Below are positions 17,882-26,394 of a stretch of DNA of 64,000 nucleotides, one piece after another (positions within the stretch are counted from its first letter, which is position 1; every line of letters begins with the position of its first letter). The notes beneath the pieces are model-generated. The model was not told where the DNA came from. It made no database searches and worked only from the letters and a program-made list of their open reading frames with translations. The DNA lies in the NCBI RefSeq assembly GCF_007748095.1, contig NZ_CP036287.1, forward strand, positions 2,728,001 to 2,792,000, in the 5' to 3' direction. The position numbers and the translations under genes are program-made. This stretch comes from Engelhardtia mirabilis. Its GTDB lineage: Bacteria > Planctomycetota > UBA1135 > GCA-002686595.

Positions 17882-17904
17882 CGCTCGCTCGCAGGTCGGC
17901 CCGA

Positions 17905-17943
17905 AACGAGAACGCCCGGCTGGATCAGCCGGGCGTTCTCGTT
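17905..17943. terminator. Strong hairpin between convergent genes, probable bidirectional terminator
   Basis: Two 17-nt arms (17905-17921 and 17927-17943) pair perfectly around a GGATC loop, 24 bp after the stop of the upstream gene. There is no T-tract on the plus strand, so termination efficiency is uncertain. Confidence 0.65.
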
Positions 17944-18008
17944 CGGGGCCCTGTCGAGTTCGGGGCCCCGTCGAGTTCGGGGCCCCGTCGAGTTCGGGGC
18001 CCCGTCGA
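17941..18008. repeat. Four tandem 17-bp repeats
   Basis: The unit GTTCGGGGCCCCGTCGA is repeated at 17941, 17958, 17975 and 17992; the first copy has CTG in place of CCG. Each unit contains the palindrome GGGGCCCC. The array fills the gap between the terminator hairpin and the end of the minus-strand hydrolase gene. Confidence 0.85.
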
Positions 18009-18017
18009 ACCGCCTGC

Positions 18018-18875
18018 TTAGCTCCGCCCGCCGCGCTTGGGCATCGCCTGCGCTTCGACCCAGTCGGACACATCCTTGCGAAGCTTCTTGTCGGTCAGGA
18101 CCTCGGCCCCTTCGGAGCGCACTCCGACGATCGAGATGTAGCCGTCGCCCTCGACCTCCTCGACCAACTCGTCGGCCGCATCGCGCTGGTCGCGGCCGGC
18201 CACGATCATCACCGGCAGGCCTTCGACGTCGCGCAGGTCCGAGGTCAGGTCAAAGCCGTACAGCTCGCTCTCGAGTCCGACGATGCCGACGCAGCGGACG
18301 TTCTCGTCGTGAGCCGCGTGGCGCACCGCCAGGGCGCCGCCGGCGCCGACGCCGATCACGGTCAGGTTCGTGCTGTGGATGCCCTCGTGCTGGGAGAGCC
18401 AGCGCGCGGCCGTGTCGACGTCGCGGGTCGCGAAGGCCCACAGGGTCTTGCGCGCTTCCGCGTCCATGTCGGACCAGTCGAGATTCTCGGCAACGCTCTC
18501 GCCGTGGCCACGAAGGTCGAGCGTGAGCACGGCGAAGTTCGCGCGCTGCAGACCCTCGGCCATGTCCGTCAGGGTCGAGCGGTCGCTGCCGGCGCCGTGG
18601 ATCAAGAGGACCGCGGGGGCGCGCCGGTCATCCTCGCGGGGCGCATAGAAGTCTCCCTTGAGGGCGATCTTGTCCGAGGTCCGCAGGGCGACCGGCTCGA
18701 GACCCGTCCGACCGCGTTGGGCCAGGGGCCGCGCCACGATCGGCGGACCCACGGCGATCGAGGGTCCTGCCGGAATCGAATGGGAAGTCGTCGTCGCACA
18801 GGCCGAGGGGAACTCGACCTGCACCGGAAGCAGGGGGCCGCTGAGGGCGGCTACGAGGAGGGAACTCGTCAGCAT
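18018..18875 (-). CDS. Secreted alpha/beta-hydrolase-fold protein lacking catalytic serine and histidine
   Basis: The product is 285 aa with an N-terminal signal-like segment (MLTSSLLVAALSGPLLPVQV). Typical hydrolase-fold strands follow: APAVLLIHGAGSDRSTLTD, LTLDLRGHGES, the elbow LTVIGVGAGGALAVRHA near residue 165, and MIVAGRDQRDAADEL with the acid Asp. The elbow has glycine instead of serine (GVGAG). The segment where the His should be reads VRSEGAEVL, so the usual GxxHG is GAE. Two of three triad residues are thus missing. Inference: a binding or structural role, not an esterase. Its only relation to the convergent gene at 16994-17881 is the fold and the lost elbow serine; sequence similarity between them is otherwise low. 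Confidence 0.75.
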   Translation of the reverse strand: MLTSSLLVAALSGPLLPVQVEFPSACATTTSHSIPAGPSIAVGPPIVARPLAQRGRTGLEPVALRTSDKIALKGDFYAPREDDRRAPAVLLIHGAGSDRSTLTDMAEGLQRANFAVLTLDLRGHGESVAENLDWSDMDAEARKTLWAFATRDVDTAARWLSQHEGIHSTNLTVIGVGAGGALAVRHAAHDENVRCVGIVGLESELYGFDLTSDLRDVEGLPVMIVAGRDQRDAADELVEEVEGDGYISIVGVRSEGAEVLTDKKLRKDVSDWVEAQAMPKRGGRS

Positions 18876-19356
18876 CGCTCGCGCCGGGCGCTTGCTGTTG
18901 GTCTGGCGGGACGGTTCAGGGGAGCCCGGTGGGGGCGGGCTGGCTCTGGCCGTTCGCGGGGATGATCGAGCCGGCCTGGGGCAGCCGTACCCGGGGAAAC
19001 TTCGGCAGAGGGTAGTCGAGACCGGCCACCCTGCAAGCCATGCGGTACCTAGTGTGCCCTCCGGAAGCGGTTTACCAAGTTCCTGTCCACGGACTTACGT
19101 CGGTGGACCAGGCCCGACCTCTGCGGCCCCTGGGGGGAAGATCGCGGGGGAGGGAGGTCGGCCCGCAGTTGGCGAGCGAGGAGTCCCCGCCGGGACGCGG
19201 GCCGCCTCCGCGAGGATCCCCAAGCCAGAGGAACCCGGGAACTCGCCCCGGGCCCAGGGCGGCCCGTGGCGCCTTCGGGGTCCGGGAGGGTGGGTCGCAG
19301 CCCCCGTAGCCCCCGTAGCCCCCTTAGGCGCCGTAGGCGCCCGGAGCCCTCGAGCC
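18876..19356. other. Intergenic stretch, 481 bp, with hairpin-forming segment
   Basis: No gene is supported. At 19080-19113 GTCCAC-GGAC-TTAC-GTCGGTGGAC, flanked by CCTG and CAGG, can fold into a good hairpin, and the bases around it (19030-19160) are less GC-skewed than the flanks. I could not match it to SRP RNA, tmRNA or a known riboswitch. Near 19302-19340 short GTAGCCCCC-type direct repeats follow the helicase stop. Confidence 0.4.
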
Positions 19357-21681
19357 TCAGCCCAGCTCGAGTTGACGCCTGGCGTCGACTTCGTCGCGGT
19401 TGATCGCGGCCATGGCCTCGTCCAGGCGCTCGACCAGGTCGAAACTGGGGTCCATCGCGCGCTTGACCTGGCGCATCAGTTGGATCGCCATTCGGAAGCA
19501 ACGGCAGAGGTCGCCGGCCGTGGCGTCGGTCGTCTCCTCGAGTTCCTCGAAGGAGGCCCCCCGGGCCCAGGCGCAGACCGCGGGCGTCAGTCCCCAATCG
19601 ACCGTCTTCATGGGCGTCGGGATCCCGTAGTGGGCTTCCTGCGCCGAAAGGCGGGTCAGGATCTGCCCGATGTGCCGGCGCACGCCGCCGTACAGCCGCG
19701 GGCTCACGAACGTCGGCTCGCCGCGCCGGCGCTCCTCGAATACGAGGGCCACGAAGACGACGCACAGGGCCTCGGCTCCGAGATTCTCGAGCGCCCCGCG
19801 CCACAGGAGCTCGGTGATCTGCAGCTCGTAGCCGACCAGCAGTCGCCCGATCTTGCCCTTGGCCGTCAGCTCGTCCTCGCCCTCGATGTAGCCGAGCTCG
19901 TACAGGAACTCCAAGTGCGCCTCGACCAGGCGCCGCTGCTCGCGGCTGTTGCGCTCGCGCGCCTTGCGGTTGCCTCCGCGGTGCTGCCAGGAGTTGAAGG
20001 ACTTCTCCCAGGCCTCGAACAGGCGCTCGCGACCGATGCGGTCGATCAGGTGCAGGATCGACGAGTAAGACAGGCGGAAGCGGCTGTTGACCGGCTCGGG
20101 CTTGTTGGCCAGGAGGCGCTTCAGCGGCGCGTCCTCGAGGTCGCGGAACTCCAGGCGCGAGACCACCAGCCCCTCGTCGTCGATGCCCTGACGCCCGGCG
20201 CGTCCGGCCATCTGCATGTAGTCGCGCGTACGCAGGTAGTCGAAGTTGACGCCGTCGAACTTCTTCAGCCCGAAGAAGATCGCGGTGCGCGCGGGCATGT
20301 TGATGCCGAGCGCGAAGGTCTCGGTCGTGAACAGCAGCTTGAGCAGGCCGGAGGTGAACAGGCGCTCGACGACTTCCTTGTGCACCGGGAGCATGCCCGC
20401 GTGGTGGTAGCCGATGCCGTGCGAGGCCAGGCGGAAGATCTCGCCCTGCAGCTCGCCGTCGTGGAGCTGGAACATGTCGAGCAGCTCGCGCTGCAGCCCC
20501 TGCATGCGCTCGTACTCGGCATCGTCGAGCAGGTGGCGCTTCTGGTTGGCCAGGGCCAGCCGCTCGCAGTCCTTGCGGCTGAAGCAGAACACCATGGCCG
20601 GCAGCAGCTGCTTCTCCTGGATCTCGTCCAGCAGGGTCGAGAAGCTCGCCGCTTCGCGTCTGCGGTTCTCGTCGCGACGCTGCTCCCAGTCTCCGCGACC
20701 GCCGCGCCCACCGCGCTTGTCCTTGCCGCGTTTGCCACGTTCGGGCGCCCGAGCCTGGCGCTTGGCCCAGTCGAGCTTGTGCCCGTCGAACATGCCCAGG
20801 TCGGGCAGGTAGAAGCGGTGCCGCAACGGCACCGGGCGCTTCTCCGAGCGGATCACTTCGAGCTCGTGGTCGCGCAGTTGCCGCATCCACGCGCCCAGCT
20901 CGTCGAGGTTCTCGATCGTCGCCGACAGGCACACGAAGCGGATCGCGCGCGGGGCGAAGATCAGACTCTCCTCCCAGACCGTGCCGCGCTCGATGTCGTC
21001 CATGAAGTGGACTTCGTCGAAGATCACGAACTCCACGTCGTCGAGGGCGGCGGGGTTCTCGAAGATCGAGTTGCGCAGGATCTCGGTGGTCATGATCAAC
21101 ACCTGCGCGTGGGGGTGGATCGTGACGTCGCCGGTCATCAGGCCCACGTCGATCTTGGGGTCGTCGCGGAAGTCGCGGTACTTCTGGTTCGACAGGGCCT
21201 TGATCGGCGCCGTGTAGATGCAGCGCTTGCCGCGCGCCACGGCGTCCTCGATGGCGTACTCGGCGACGAGCGTCTTGCCGGCGCCGGTGGGGGCGCTGAC
21301 CAAGACGTTGGCGCCGGCGCGGATCGCCTCGACCGCTTGGAGTTGGAAGCGGCTGAGACGGAAGCCCTTGTAGGTCGGCGCACCCACGGGGGCTCGTTCG
21401 ACGCTCGTAGGTCCATCGGGGGCGCCACGGTGGGGAAGGGACCCGCCGGAATCAGCCAGCGCGGAGGCATCCCTGTCACTCGCAGCGCGCTGCGGGGCGA
21501 CGGCGCCGAACTCGTGGCCGGGGCGTTTGCGTGCGGGCACGTCTTCGGCCGCTCGCGGCGATTGCCCGGTGCTTCCTCGGCGCGGGGCGCGGGGCGCTGA
21601 GTCGGAGTCGGAGGAGTGGTCGCGGCGGCGCGCCCGCTGTGGGCGCTCGTCGTCCCGGCGGCGCGGTCGGTCGGATTGCAT
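19357..21681 (-). CDS. Ski2-like DEAD/DExH-box RNA helicase (HelY/Mtr4/Dob1 type)
   Basis: The product is 774 aa. Residues 1-105 are a basic, probably disordered tail (RPRRRDDERPQRARRRDHSS). The helicase core begins at FRLSRFQLQAVEAI (Q-region). Motif I is SAPTGAGKT (near 129-137), followed by IYTAPIKALSNQKYRDF (Ia), FDEVHFMDD (II, DEVH, near 220) and CLSATIENLDELGAW (III). In the second RecA domain are YHHAGMLPVHKEVVERLF, TETFALGINMPARTAIF (V) and MAGRAGRQGIDDEG (VI). A DSHCT-like C-terminus follows (about 600-774). This order is diagnostic of Ski2-type helicases, which thread RNA for decay or rRNA processing. It stands alone, divergent from the FtsQ-like gene. Confidence 0.9.
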   Translation of the reverse strand: MQSDRPRRRDDERPQRARRRDHSSDSDSAPRAPRRGSTGQSPRAAEDVPARKRPGHEFGAVAPQRAASDRDASALADSGGSLPHRGAPDGPTSVERAPVGAPTYKGFRLSRFQLQAVEAIRAGANVLVSAPTGAGKTLVAEYAIEDAVARGKRCIYTAPIKALSNQKYRDFRDDPKIDVGLMTGDVTIHPHAQVLIMTTEILRNSIFENPAALDDVEFVIFDEVHFMDDIERGTVWEESLIFAPRAIRFVCLSATIENLDELGAWMRQLRDHELEVIRSEKRPVPLRHRFYLPDLGMFDGHKLDWAKRQARAPERGKRGKDKRGGRGGRGDWEQRRDENRRREAASFSTLLDEIQEKQLLPAMVFCFSRKDCERLALANQKRHLLDDAEYERMQGLQRELLDMFQLHDGELQGEIFRLASHGIGYHHAGMLPVHKEVVERLFTSGLLKLLFTTETFALGINMPARTAIFFGLKKFDGVNFDYLRTRDYMQMAGRAGRQGIDDEGLVVSRLEFRDLEDAPLKRLLANKPEPVNSRFRLSYSSILHLIDRIGRERLFEAWEKSFNSWQHRGGNRKARERNSREQRRLVEAHLEFLYELGYIEGEDELTAKGKIGRLLVGYELQITELLWRGALENLGAEALCVVFVALVFEERRRGEPTFVSPRLYGGVRRHIGQILTRLSAQEAHYGIPTPMKTVDWGLTPAVCAWARGASFEELEETTDATAGDLCRCFRMAIQLMRQVKRAMDPSFDLVERLDEAMAAINRDEVDARRQLELG

Positions 21682-21760
21682 CGAGGCAGAGCCTATCCGC
21701 CCGATGGGAGCGAGGAGAAGCTGCGCAGGCTGCGAAGACGGTTCCTGGCGAATCGAGCGC

Positions 21761-21766
21761 TATCCT
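21761..21766 (+). promoter_or_regulatory. Candidate -10 element TATCCT
   Basis: TATCCT lies 28 bp before the ATG of the FtsQ-like gene, in the gap divergent from the helicase. No -35 can be singled out. Confidence 0.35.
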
Positions 21767-21794
21767 CTCGGCGCTCCCGGAGCCTCCCCGTGCC

Positions 21795-22694
21795 ATGGGA
21801 CCCCGACCCAACCAACGATCTCGACCGCGTCCCAGGCGCCTGCCCCTGTGGCTGCCCTTGGCCGCGATCGTGGTGCCCCTGACCTGGATCGGTCTGCGCT
21901 CGGCGGACGACGCGCGCGCCAAGGGCTTCGGAACCCTGGATCCGTCGCAGCTGGAACTCGAGTTCCCGCAGGAATGGGTCGACCCGCGCTGGGAGGACGA
22001 GTTGGTGGCGACCTTCGAGGACTTCGGCCAAGTGGCCCTCGACGACGGAGCGCGCCTGCGCGAGTTGGCCGCTGCACTCGAGGGATTGGCATTCGTGGCG
22101 GAAGTGGCCTCGCCGCGGATCGTCTGGCCGGCCGGAGCCTCCTTCGCGATGCGGCTGCGCCGACCGGTGGCCTGCGTCGCCGTCAGCGATCGATTTCTCG
22201 CCGTGGATGCAGCCGGAGTGATCCTGCCGGGCTCCCACGCCACCCCGCCCAAGGTGGCGGGGGGCTTCCTGCCGCTGCTCGGTCCGAGGGACGGCCGTTT
22301 CCTGGACGCCTTGCCTGGGGATCGCATCGAGGACGATGCGGATCTCGATGGGCTCGCGATCGCCGTCAGCCTGTGGGAGTACCTGGCGCGGGAGGAGCGC
22401 GGGGCCCTCGGTCGCATCGTGATCGAAGCCCAGGACGCGGCGCGGTCGTCGTTGACGAACCCCGGCGCGGTCCTGCGCCTGGTCGAGGGGCGTGCCGTGG
22501 CCTTCGGCCGCTCGCCGCGGGTGGACGAGCCCGGCGAGTTGGCCCTGGCCAGCAAGTGGGCGCACGTGGCCGCCGCCTTGAGGGAGTTGGAGCAGGGCGG
22601 TGCCTCGGATTGGATCGTGCTCGACGCGCGCATGGACGACCCGGAGTACATCCGTCCCGTCCCCGCGCTGACGGAGTCCGAGGAGTCGCCGTGA
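21795..22694 (+). CDS. FtsQ/DivIB-like bitopic membrane protein
   Basis: The product is 299 aa; the ATG at 21795 is chosen as the first start after the divergent helicase gene. A short basic cytoplasmic tail (RPNQRSRPRPRR) leads to one membrane segment (LPLWLPLAAIVVPLTWIGL, residues ~17-35). The periplasmic part resembles FtsQ/DivIB: a POTRA-like helix with LRELAAALEGLAFVAEV, then FAMRLRRPVACVAVSDRFLA and VDAAGVILPG, matching the ErxPVA...lvDxxG pattern. Near the end comes SDWIVLDARMDDPEYIRP. FtsQ links early and late divisome proteins. No other division gene is nearby, which is unusual. A different POTRA protein is possible. The stop overlaps the next start (GTGA). Confidence 0.55.
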   Translation: MGPRPNQRSRPRPRRLPLWLPLAAIVVPLTWIGLRSADDARAKGFGTLDPSQLELEFPQEWVDPRWEDELVATFEDFGQVALDDGARLRELAAALEGLAFVAEVASPRIVWPAGASFAMRLRRPVACVAVSDRFLAVDAAGVILPGSHATPPKVAGGFLPLLGPRDGRFLDALPGDRIEDDADLDGLAIAVSLWEYLAREERGALGRIVIEAQDAARSSLTNPGAVLRLVEGRAVAFGRSPRVDEPGELALASKWAHVAAALRELEQGGASDWIVLDARMDDPEYIRPVPALTESEESP

Positions 22695-24334
22695 GCCTGG
22701 GGCGGCTCCTGGTCGCCTGGTGCCTGGCCCTGGTCGCGCTCTTGGTGATCGGCGGCGCAGGTCCCCAGACGCCCTTGGCGGCCCTGTCTCCCACGGCAGT
22801 GGTGGCCCTCGCGTTGATCGTCGTGGTCGGGATCCCCGCCAGGGAGACGGAGGGCATCCGGCAGCACACGGGCCTGGCCTTCGCATTGGGCCTGTCCGCC
22901 CTGGCCCCGCCCCTGGCCCTGGCTGCCGCGGTCGACGGCGCTCGGGGGGAGCCGGCCGCGGCCCGCGCCCTGGCCTTCGCGGCGGCGGCGTCGATTGCCG
23001 CCCTGGCCTGGGGCGCCCGTTGGTCGGCCCGTGGCCGAGCGGCCCACCGGGTCCAGTCGGCCCTTCACTTCGGCATGGTGCTCGGACTGCCCCTGCTGGC
23101 GGCCGCCCTGGCCTGGGCCGGAAGGCCGGGCAACCACACGGTGGCCCTCTCCTCGTGGGTCGGTTGGAGCCCCGCCGGCTTCGTCTTCGGGATGGCGGGC
23201 GAGCGCGGCCTGCCGGCGCCCGCGGAGCTGCCCTGGATTCCGCCCACCGCAGTCGCGCTCTTCGGCGCCCTCCTCGTGCGTGGAGTCGCGGCCGGCGCGG
23301 GGCGCTCGCCGCGCGCGGCCACGGCGGTCGTAGGGGCGTTGGTCGTCTGTCTGGGTTTCGGGAGCCAGGCCCGGGCGGGGGAGCAACGCTTGTTCCCAGC
23401 GCGGGTCGAGTTGACCGGGCCCTTGACGAGTGTGCGCTTCGATGCCGGCACGGCGGGGAGCCTGGCGCTCGACATCGATCTCGCTCCAGGGGAAGTGCGC
23501 GAGTTGGTCCTACCCCTGCCGATTCTCGGGGAGTTGGCGCGAAGCCTGGGTCCGGCTCCGACCGTGGTGGCGAGCGGCGGCGGCGGCGCGCGCTTGGTGG
23601 GCTGGGTCGAGAGCGATCCCCTCGGTCGCGCCTGGGAGCGGCTGCCGCGTGGGCTCAAGTCGCGCGCCGCGCCGGTTCCGAGCGGAGCTCCGGGCGGTTG
23701 GAGCACCGCAGGTCTGCTGGTGCTGGTCGCCTCGCTCGTGATCGCAATTGGGGCCCTGCGGCGCGGAGGGTCGTTGGCCTGGGTCGCCATCCCTCTCCAG
23801 TTGGCCGTCGCGGCGTGCCTGCTCCTGGTGCCGTTCGGCATCCGCGATCCGGACCCCGGGCGTGTCGAGGTGCAGGACCTGGATCTCGACGCCGGGGTGG
23901 CGGCCCGGGTCTTCGCCGCTCGCGATCGAGTGGACCTGGGGGCCGCCCCTTGGCCCGAGCGGGTCGAGACGATCCCCGATGGCGTGCCGGTCGAGGTTCG
24001 AGCGGCCCTGCGCGGAACGAACGTAGAGGTCGAAGCGGTTGCGGCAGGGGCGATCCTGGTGGGGCGCTCGGCCTCGACCCTGGATCGCGGGTCGTTCGCG
24101 CCTCGGGATGGCCGTTCAGCCCTGGAGGCGGGCCTGGGCCCCGGGGTCGTCGGGCACTGGCGCGCGGCTGACGGGACCTGGCAGGTCCCCGACGGTCCGC
24201 CGCCGGCCTGGGCCGCGGCCGGCTTGCCGCCGGGAGTTCCCGGCGCGGTGCTGCGCTCGGCGGACGGCCGGCGTTGGCGCCGGGCCAGCGGTCTGGAGAT
24301 CGGATCGATCCTCCGGGCAGGACAGGGCTTGTGA
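22691..24334 (+). CDS. Membrane protein of unknown function
   Basis: The product is 547 aa; the GTG at 22691 is chosen because it overlaps the upstream stop (GTGA). The N-terminal ~220 residues hold about seven hydrophobic segments (LLVAWCLALVALLVIGGA, VVALALIVVVGI, LGLSALAPPLALAAAV and others). A periplasmic beta-rich part of ~120 residues follows (FPARVELTGPLTSVRFDAGT), then two more membrane segments near residues 340-385 and a C-terminal soluble part of ~160 residues. I recognise no family. Coupling to the FtsQ-like gene suggests joint action at the envelope. Composition is extremely Ala/Leu/Gly-rich, as in the rest of the window. Confidence 0.65.
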   Translation: MSLGRLLVAWCLALVALLVIGGAGPQTPLAALSPTAVVALALIVVVGIPARETEGIRQHTGLAFALGLSALAPPLALAAAVDGARGEPAAARALAFAAAASIAALAWGARWSARGRAAHRVQSALHFGMVLGLPLLAAALAWAGRPGNHTVALSSWVGWSPAGFVFGMAGERGLPAPAELPWIPPTAVALFGALLVRGVAAGAGRSPRAATAVVGALVVCLGFGSQARAGEQRLFPARVELTGPLTSVRFDAGTAGSLALDIDLAPGEVRELVLPLPILGELARSLGPAPTVVASGGGGARLVGWVESDPLGRAWERLPRGLKSRAAPVPSGAPGGWSTAGLLVLVASLVIAIGALRRGGSLAWVAIPLQLAVAACLLLVPFGIRDPDPGRVEVQDLDLDAGVAARVFAARDRVDLGAAPWPERVETIPDGVPVEVRAALRGTNVEVEAVAAGAILVGRSASTLDRGSFAPRDGRSALEAGLGPGVVGHWRAADGTWQVPDGPPPAWAAAGLPPGVPGAVLRSADGRRWRRASGLEIGSILRAGQGL

Positions 24335-24351
24335 GCGCCTTGGCACGTGGG

Positions 24352-24357
24352 TAGCCT
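24352..24357 (+). promoter_or_regulatory. Candidate rplM-rpsI promoter (-10 TAGCCT)
   Basis: TAGCCT at 24352 follows TTGTGA (24330-24335) with a 16-bp spacer, a fair sigma-70 pattern. It would give a leader of about 210 nt before rplM, long enough for ribosomal-protein feedback control, though no known L13 leader motif was recognised. Confidence 0.4.
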
Positions 24358-24570
24358 GTCGGGCCCTTTTCGACGCCGATGTCGTCCGCGAACGCCACGT
24401 TCGCTGCGAGGCGCCGCCCCGGGGACCCCGATCCCGGCCAGGCCGCTCCTGACTCGACTGAGCTTGACTCAAACGCGAGTCCGACGACGAGCGTCCGCCC
24501 GAACAGCTCCGCCCCGCCACCAAGCCTGACGTCACCGCCGAAACGAAGAGGCGGAGGCCCATCGACCCCC

Positions 24571-25011
24571 ATGAAATCCACTCACGTTCGCGCTGCCGAC
24601 ATCCAGGAGCGCTGGTACGTCTTCGACGCTTCGACCCAGCCCCTGGGTCGCATGTCCGCGAAGATCGCGACCCTGTTGATGGGCAAGGACCAGCCCACGT
24701 ACACGCCGAGCGAGCTCTGCGGAGCCCACGTCGTCGTGATCAACGCGGCCAAGGCTCAGGTGTCCGGCAAGAAGGACGACCAGAAGACCTACAACTTCTA
24801 TTCCGGCTACCCGGGTGGATTGAAGGAACTCAGCCTCGAGACCATGCGAGAGCGGCGTCCCGCCGACATCGTGACCCTCGCCGTGCGTCGCATGCTGCCC
24901 AAGAATCGCCTCGGTCGTCAGATGCTGAAGCACCTGAAGGTCTACAGCGGCAACGACCACCCGCACACCGCCCAGCAGCCCGTGCCCTACGAGGCCCCCA
25001 GCCAGGGCTGA
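24571..25011 (+). CDS. rplM: 50S ribosomal protein L13
   Basis: The product is 146 aa, the normal size for L13. The ATG at 24571 is chosen over upstream in-frame codons because the family begins shortly before RWYVFDASTQPLGRMSAKIA. Other family landmarks are GKDQPTYTPSELCGAHVVVI (metal-independent core), YNFYSGYPGGLKELSLETM and VRRMLPKNRLGRQMLKHLKV. L13 binds 23S rRNA early in large-subunit assembly. It is followed 14 bp later by rpsI, the standard L13-S9 operon. Confidence 0.97.
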   Translation: MKSTHVRAADIQERWYVFDASTQPLGRMSAKIATLLMGKDQPTYTPSELCGAHVVVINAAKAQVSGKKDDQKTYNFYSGYPGGLKELSLETMRERRPADIVTLAVRRMLPKNRLGRQMLKHLKVYSGNDHPHTAQQPVPYEAPSQG

Positions 25012-25025
25012 GCCCCTTTCATTCC

Positions 25026-25424
25026 ATGACCGTCAACAACCCGTACACCTGGGGCCTCGGCCGCCGCAAGAGCGCTGTCGCCCGTGTTCGCATCAAGCCC
25101 GGCTCGGGAGCCTTCAACGTCAACGGCAAGCCCGTCGACGAGTTCTTCCCGACCATCCGCGATCGCAAGGCGTCCCAGTCGCCCTTGGCGCTGCTCGCCG
25201 AGGGCGAGAGCTACGACATCAACGCAACGGTCCACGGGGGCGGTCCCCACGGGCAGGCCGGCGCCGTGCGCCTGGGCCTCGGCCGCGCGCTCAAGGAGGT
25301 CAACCCGACCCACTTCGAGGACCTGCGCGAAGGCGGGCACCTCACCCGCGACCCGCGGATGAAGGAACGCAAGAAGCCTGGTCGTCGCGGCGCTCGCCGG
25401 GGCTTCCAGTTCTCGAAGCGCTGA
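25026..25424 (+). CDS. rpsI: 30S ribosomal protein S9
   Basis: The product is 132 aa. Family landmarks are WGLGRRKSAVARVRIKPGSG at the start, FNVNGKPVDEFFP, GGGPHGQAGAVRLGLGRAL in the middle and the basic C-terminal tail ending GRRGARRGFQFSKR, whose last residues reach the tRNA in the P site. It is the second gene of the rplM-rpsI operon and is followed by a clear terminator. Confidence 0.97.
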   Translation: MTVNNPYTWGLGRRKSAVARVRIKPGSGAFNVNGKPVDEFFPTIRDRKASQSPLALLAEGESYDINATVHGGGPHGQAGAVRLGLGRALKEVNPTHFEDLREGGHLTRDPRMKERKKPGRRGARRGFQFSKR

Positions 25425-25491
25425 TCGATCCACGAGCGTCCTGCGCGGTCTTCGGATCCGCTCGCTCGTCGCTCTCGGAGCTGTACTCTTC

Positions 25492-25530
25492 GGGCCGTGC
25501 GCCGTTCTTGGTGTGCGGCCCGTTTTCTTG
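25492..25530 (+). terminator. Rho-independent terminator of rplM-rpsI
   Basis: GGGCCGTGCGCC (25492-25503) pairs with GGTGTGCGGCCC (25510-25521) through 12 bp including three GU pairs, with loop GTTCTT. GTTTTCTTG follows as the U-tract. It lies 67 bp after the rpsI stop. Confidence 0.8.
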
Positions 25531-25644
25531 GACGGCCCGAGCGCAACGTTCTTGCCCGACGCCTTGAAGTCCGCCGGGCGCACCGCACTGACCCAGCCCA
25601 TTCCTCCAGCCCCTCGCCGCCTCGGCCCCAGCCCAACCAGTCCC

Positions 25645-26394
25645 ATGGCAGGTCATTCCCACGCCGCGAACGTCGCGCGCCGCAAGAACTCGGTCGACGC
25701 CAAGCGCGCGAAGATCTTCTCGAAGTGTGCCAAGGCGATCATCTCGGCCGTCAAGCAGGGCGGTCCCGATCCCGATCAGAACCTCAAGCTGCGCTACGCG
25801 ATCGAGAAGGTCAAGGGCGACAACATGCCCAAGGACAACATCCAGCGCGCGATCAAGAGCGCGTCGGGTGACAAGGGCGGGGAGATGGAGGAGCTGATCT
25901 ACGAGGGCTACGCGCCGGGCGGGGTGGCGGTGATGGTCACGGCCCTGACCGACAACCGGGCGCGCACGGCTTCGGACCTCAAGCACATCTTCGACAAGCG
26001 CGGCGGCAACATGGGCTCACCGGGATCGGTGGGCTTCCTGTTCCAGTTTCGCTCGGTGTTCGTGGTCGAGACCGGGGAGCGGGACGAGGACGAGCTGACC
26101 GAGTTGGCCCTGGAGGTCGGCTGCGACGACGTGCAGGTGGCCGACGGCGCGGCGACGTTCTTCGCCGATCCGACCGAGTTCCTGGCGGTCAAGGACGGGC
26201 TCGAGGCCGCCGGTCTGGCGTTCATCAGCGCCGAGATCGGCTACGTACCGGAGAACGACGTCGAGGTCCAAGACAAGGGAGACGCCAAGAAGATCCTGGC
26301 CCTGGTGGACGCCCTCGAGGACAACGACGACGTCCAGAACGTCTACGCGAACTTCTCGATCGACGACGAGTGGATCGACGAACTGACCCGCTGA
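25645..26394 (+). CDS. YebC/PmpR-family protein
   Basis: The product is 249 aa, full length for the family. The ATG at 25645 gives the invariant start MAGHSHAANVARRKNSVDAK, followed by KIFSKCAKAIISAVKQGG and KVKGDNMPKDNIQRAIKSAS. The three-domain fold is complete (YEGYAPGGVAVMVTALTDNR in the middle; DALEDNDDVQNVYANFSID at the end). Family members act as DNA-binding regulators or help ribosomes through polyproline stretches; which applies here is not visible. It follows the rplM-rpsI terminator, so it should have its own promoter. Confidence 0.93.
   Translation: MAGHSHAANVARRKNSVDAKRAKIFSKCAKAIISAVKQGGPDPDQNLKLRYAIEKVKGDNMPKDNIQRAIKSASGDKGGEMEELIYEGYAPGGVAVMVTALTDNRARTASDLKHIFDKRGGNMGSPGSVGFLFQFRSVFVVETGERDEDELTELALEVGCDDVQVADGAATFFADPTEFLAVKDGLEAAGLAFISAEIGYVPENDVEVQDKGDAKKILALVDALEDNDDVQNVYANFSIDDEWIDELTR

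Noticed and set aside
19030..19160. SRP RNA or tmRNA
   Set aside because: The SRP helix-8 core and the tmRNA ends are absent on both strands; only a hairpin is seen.
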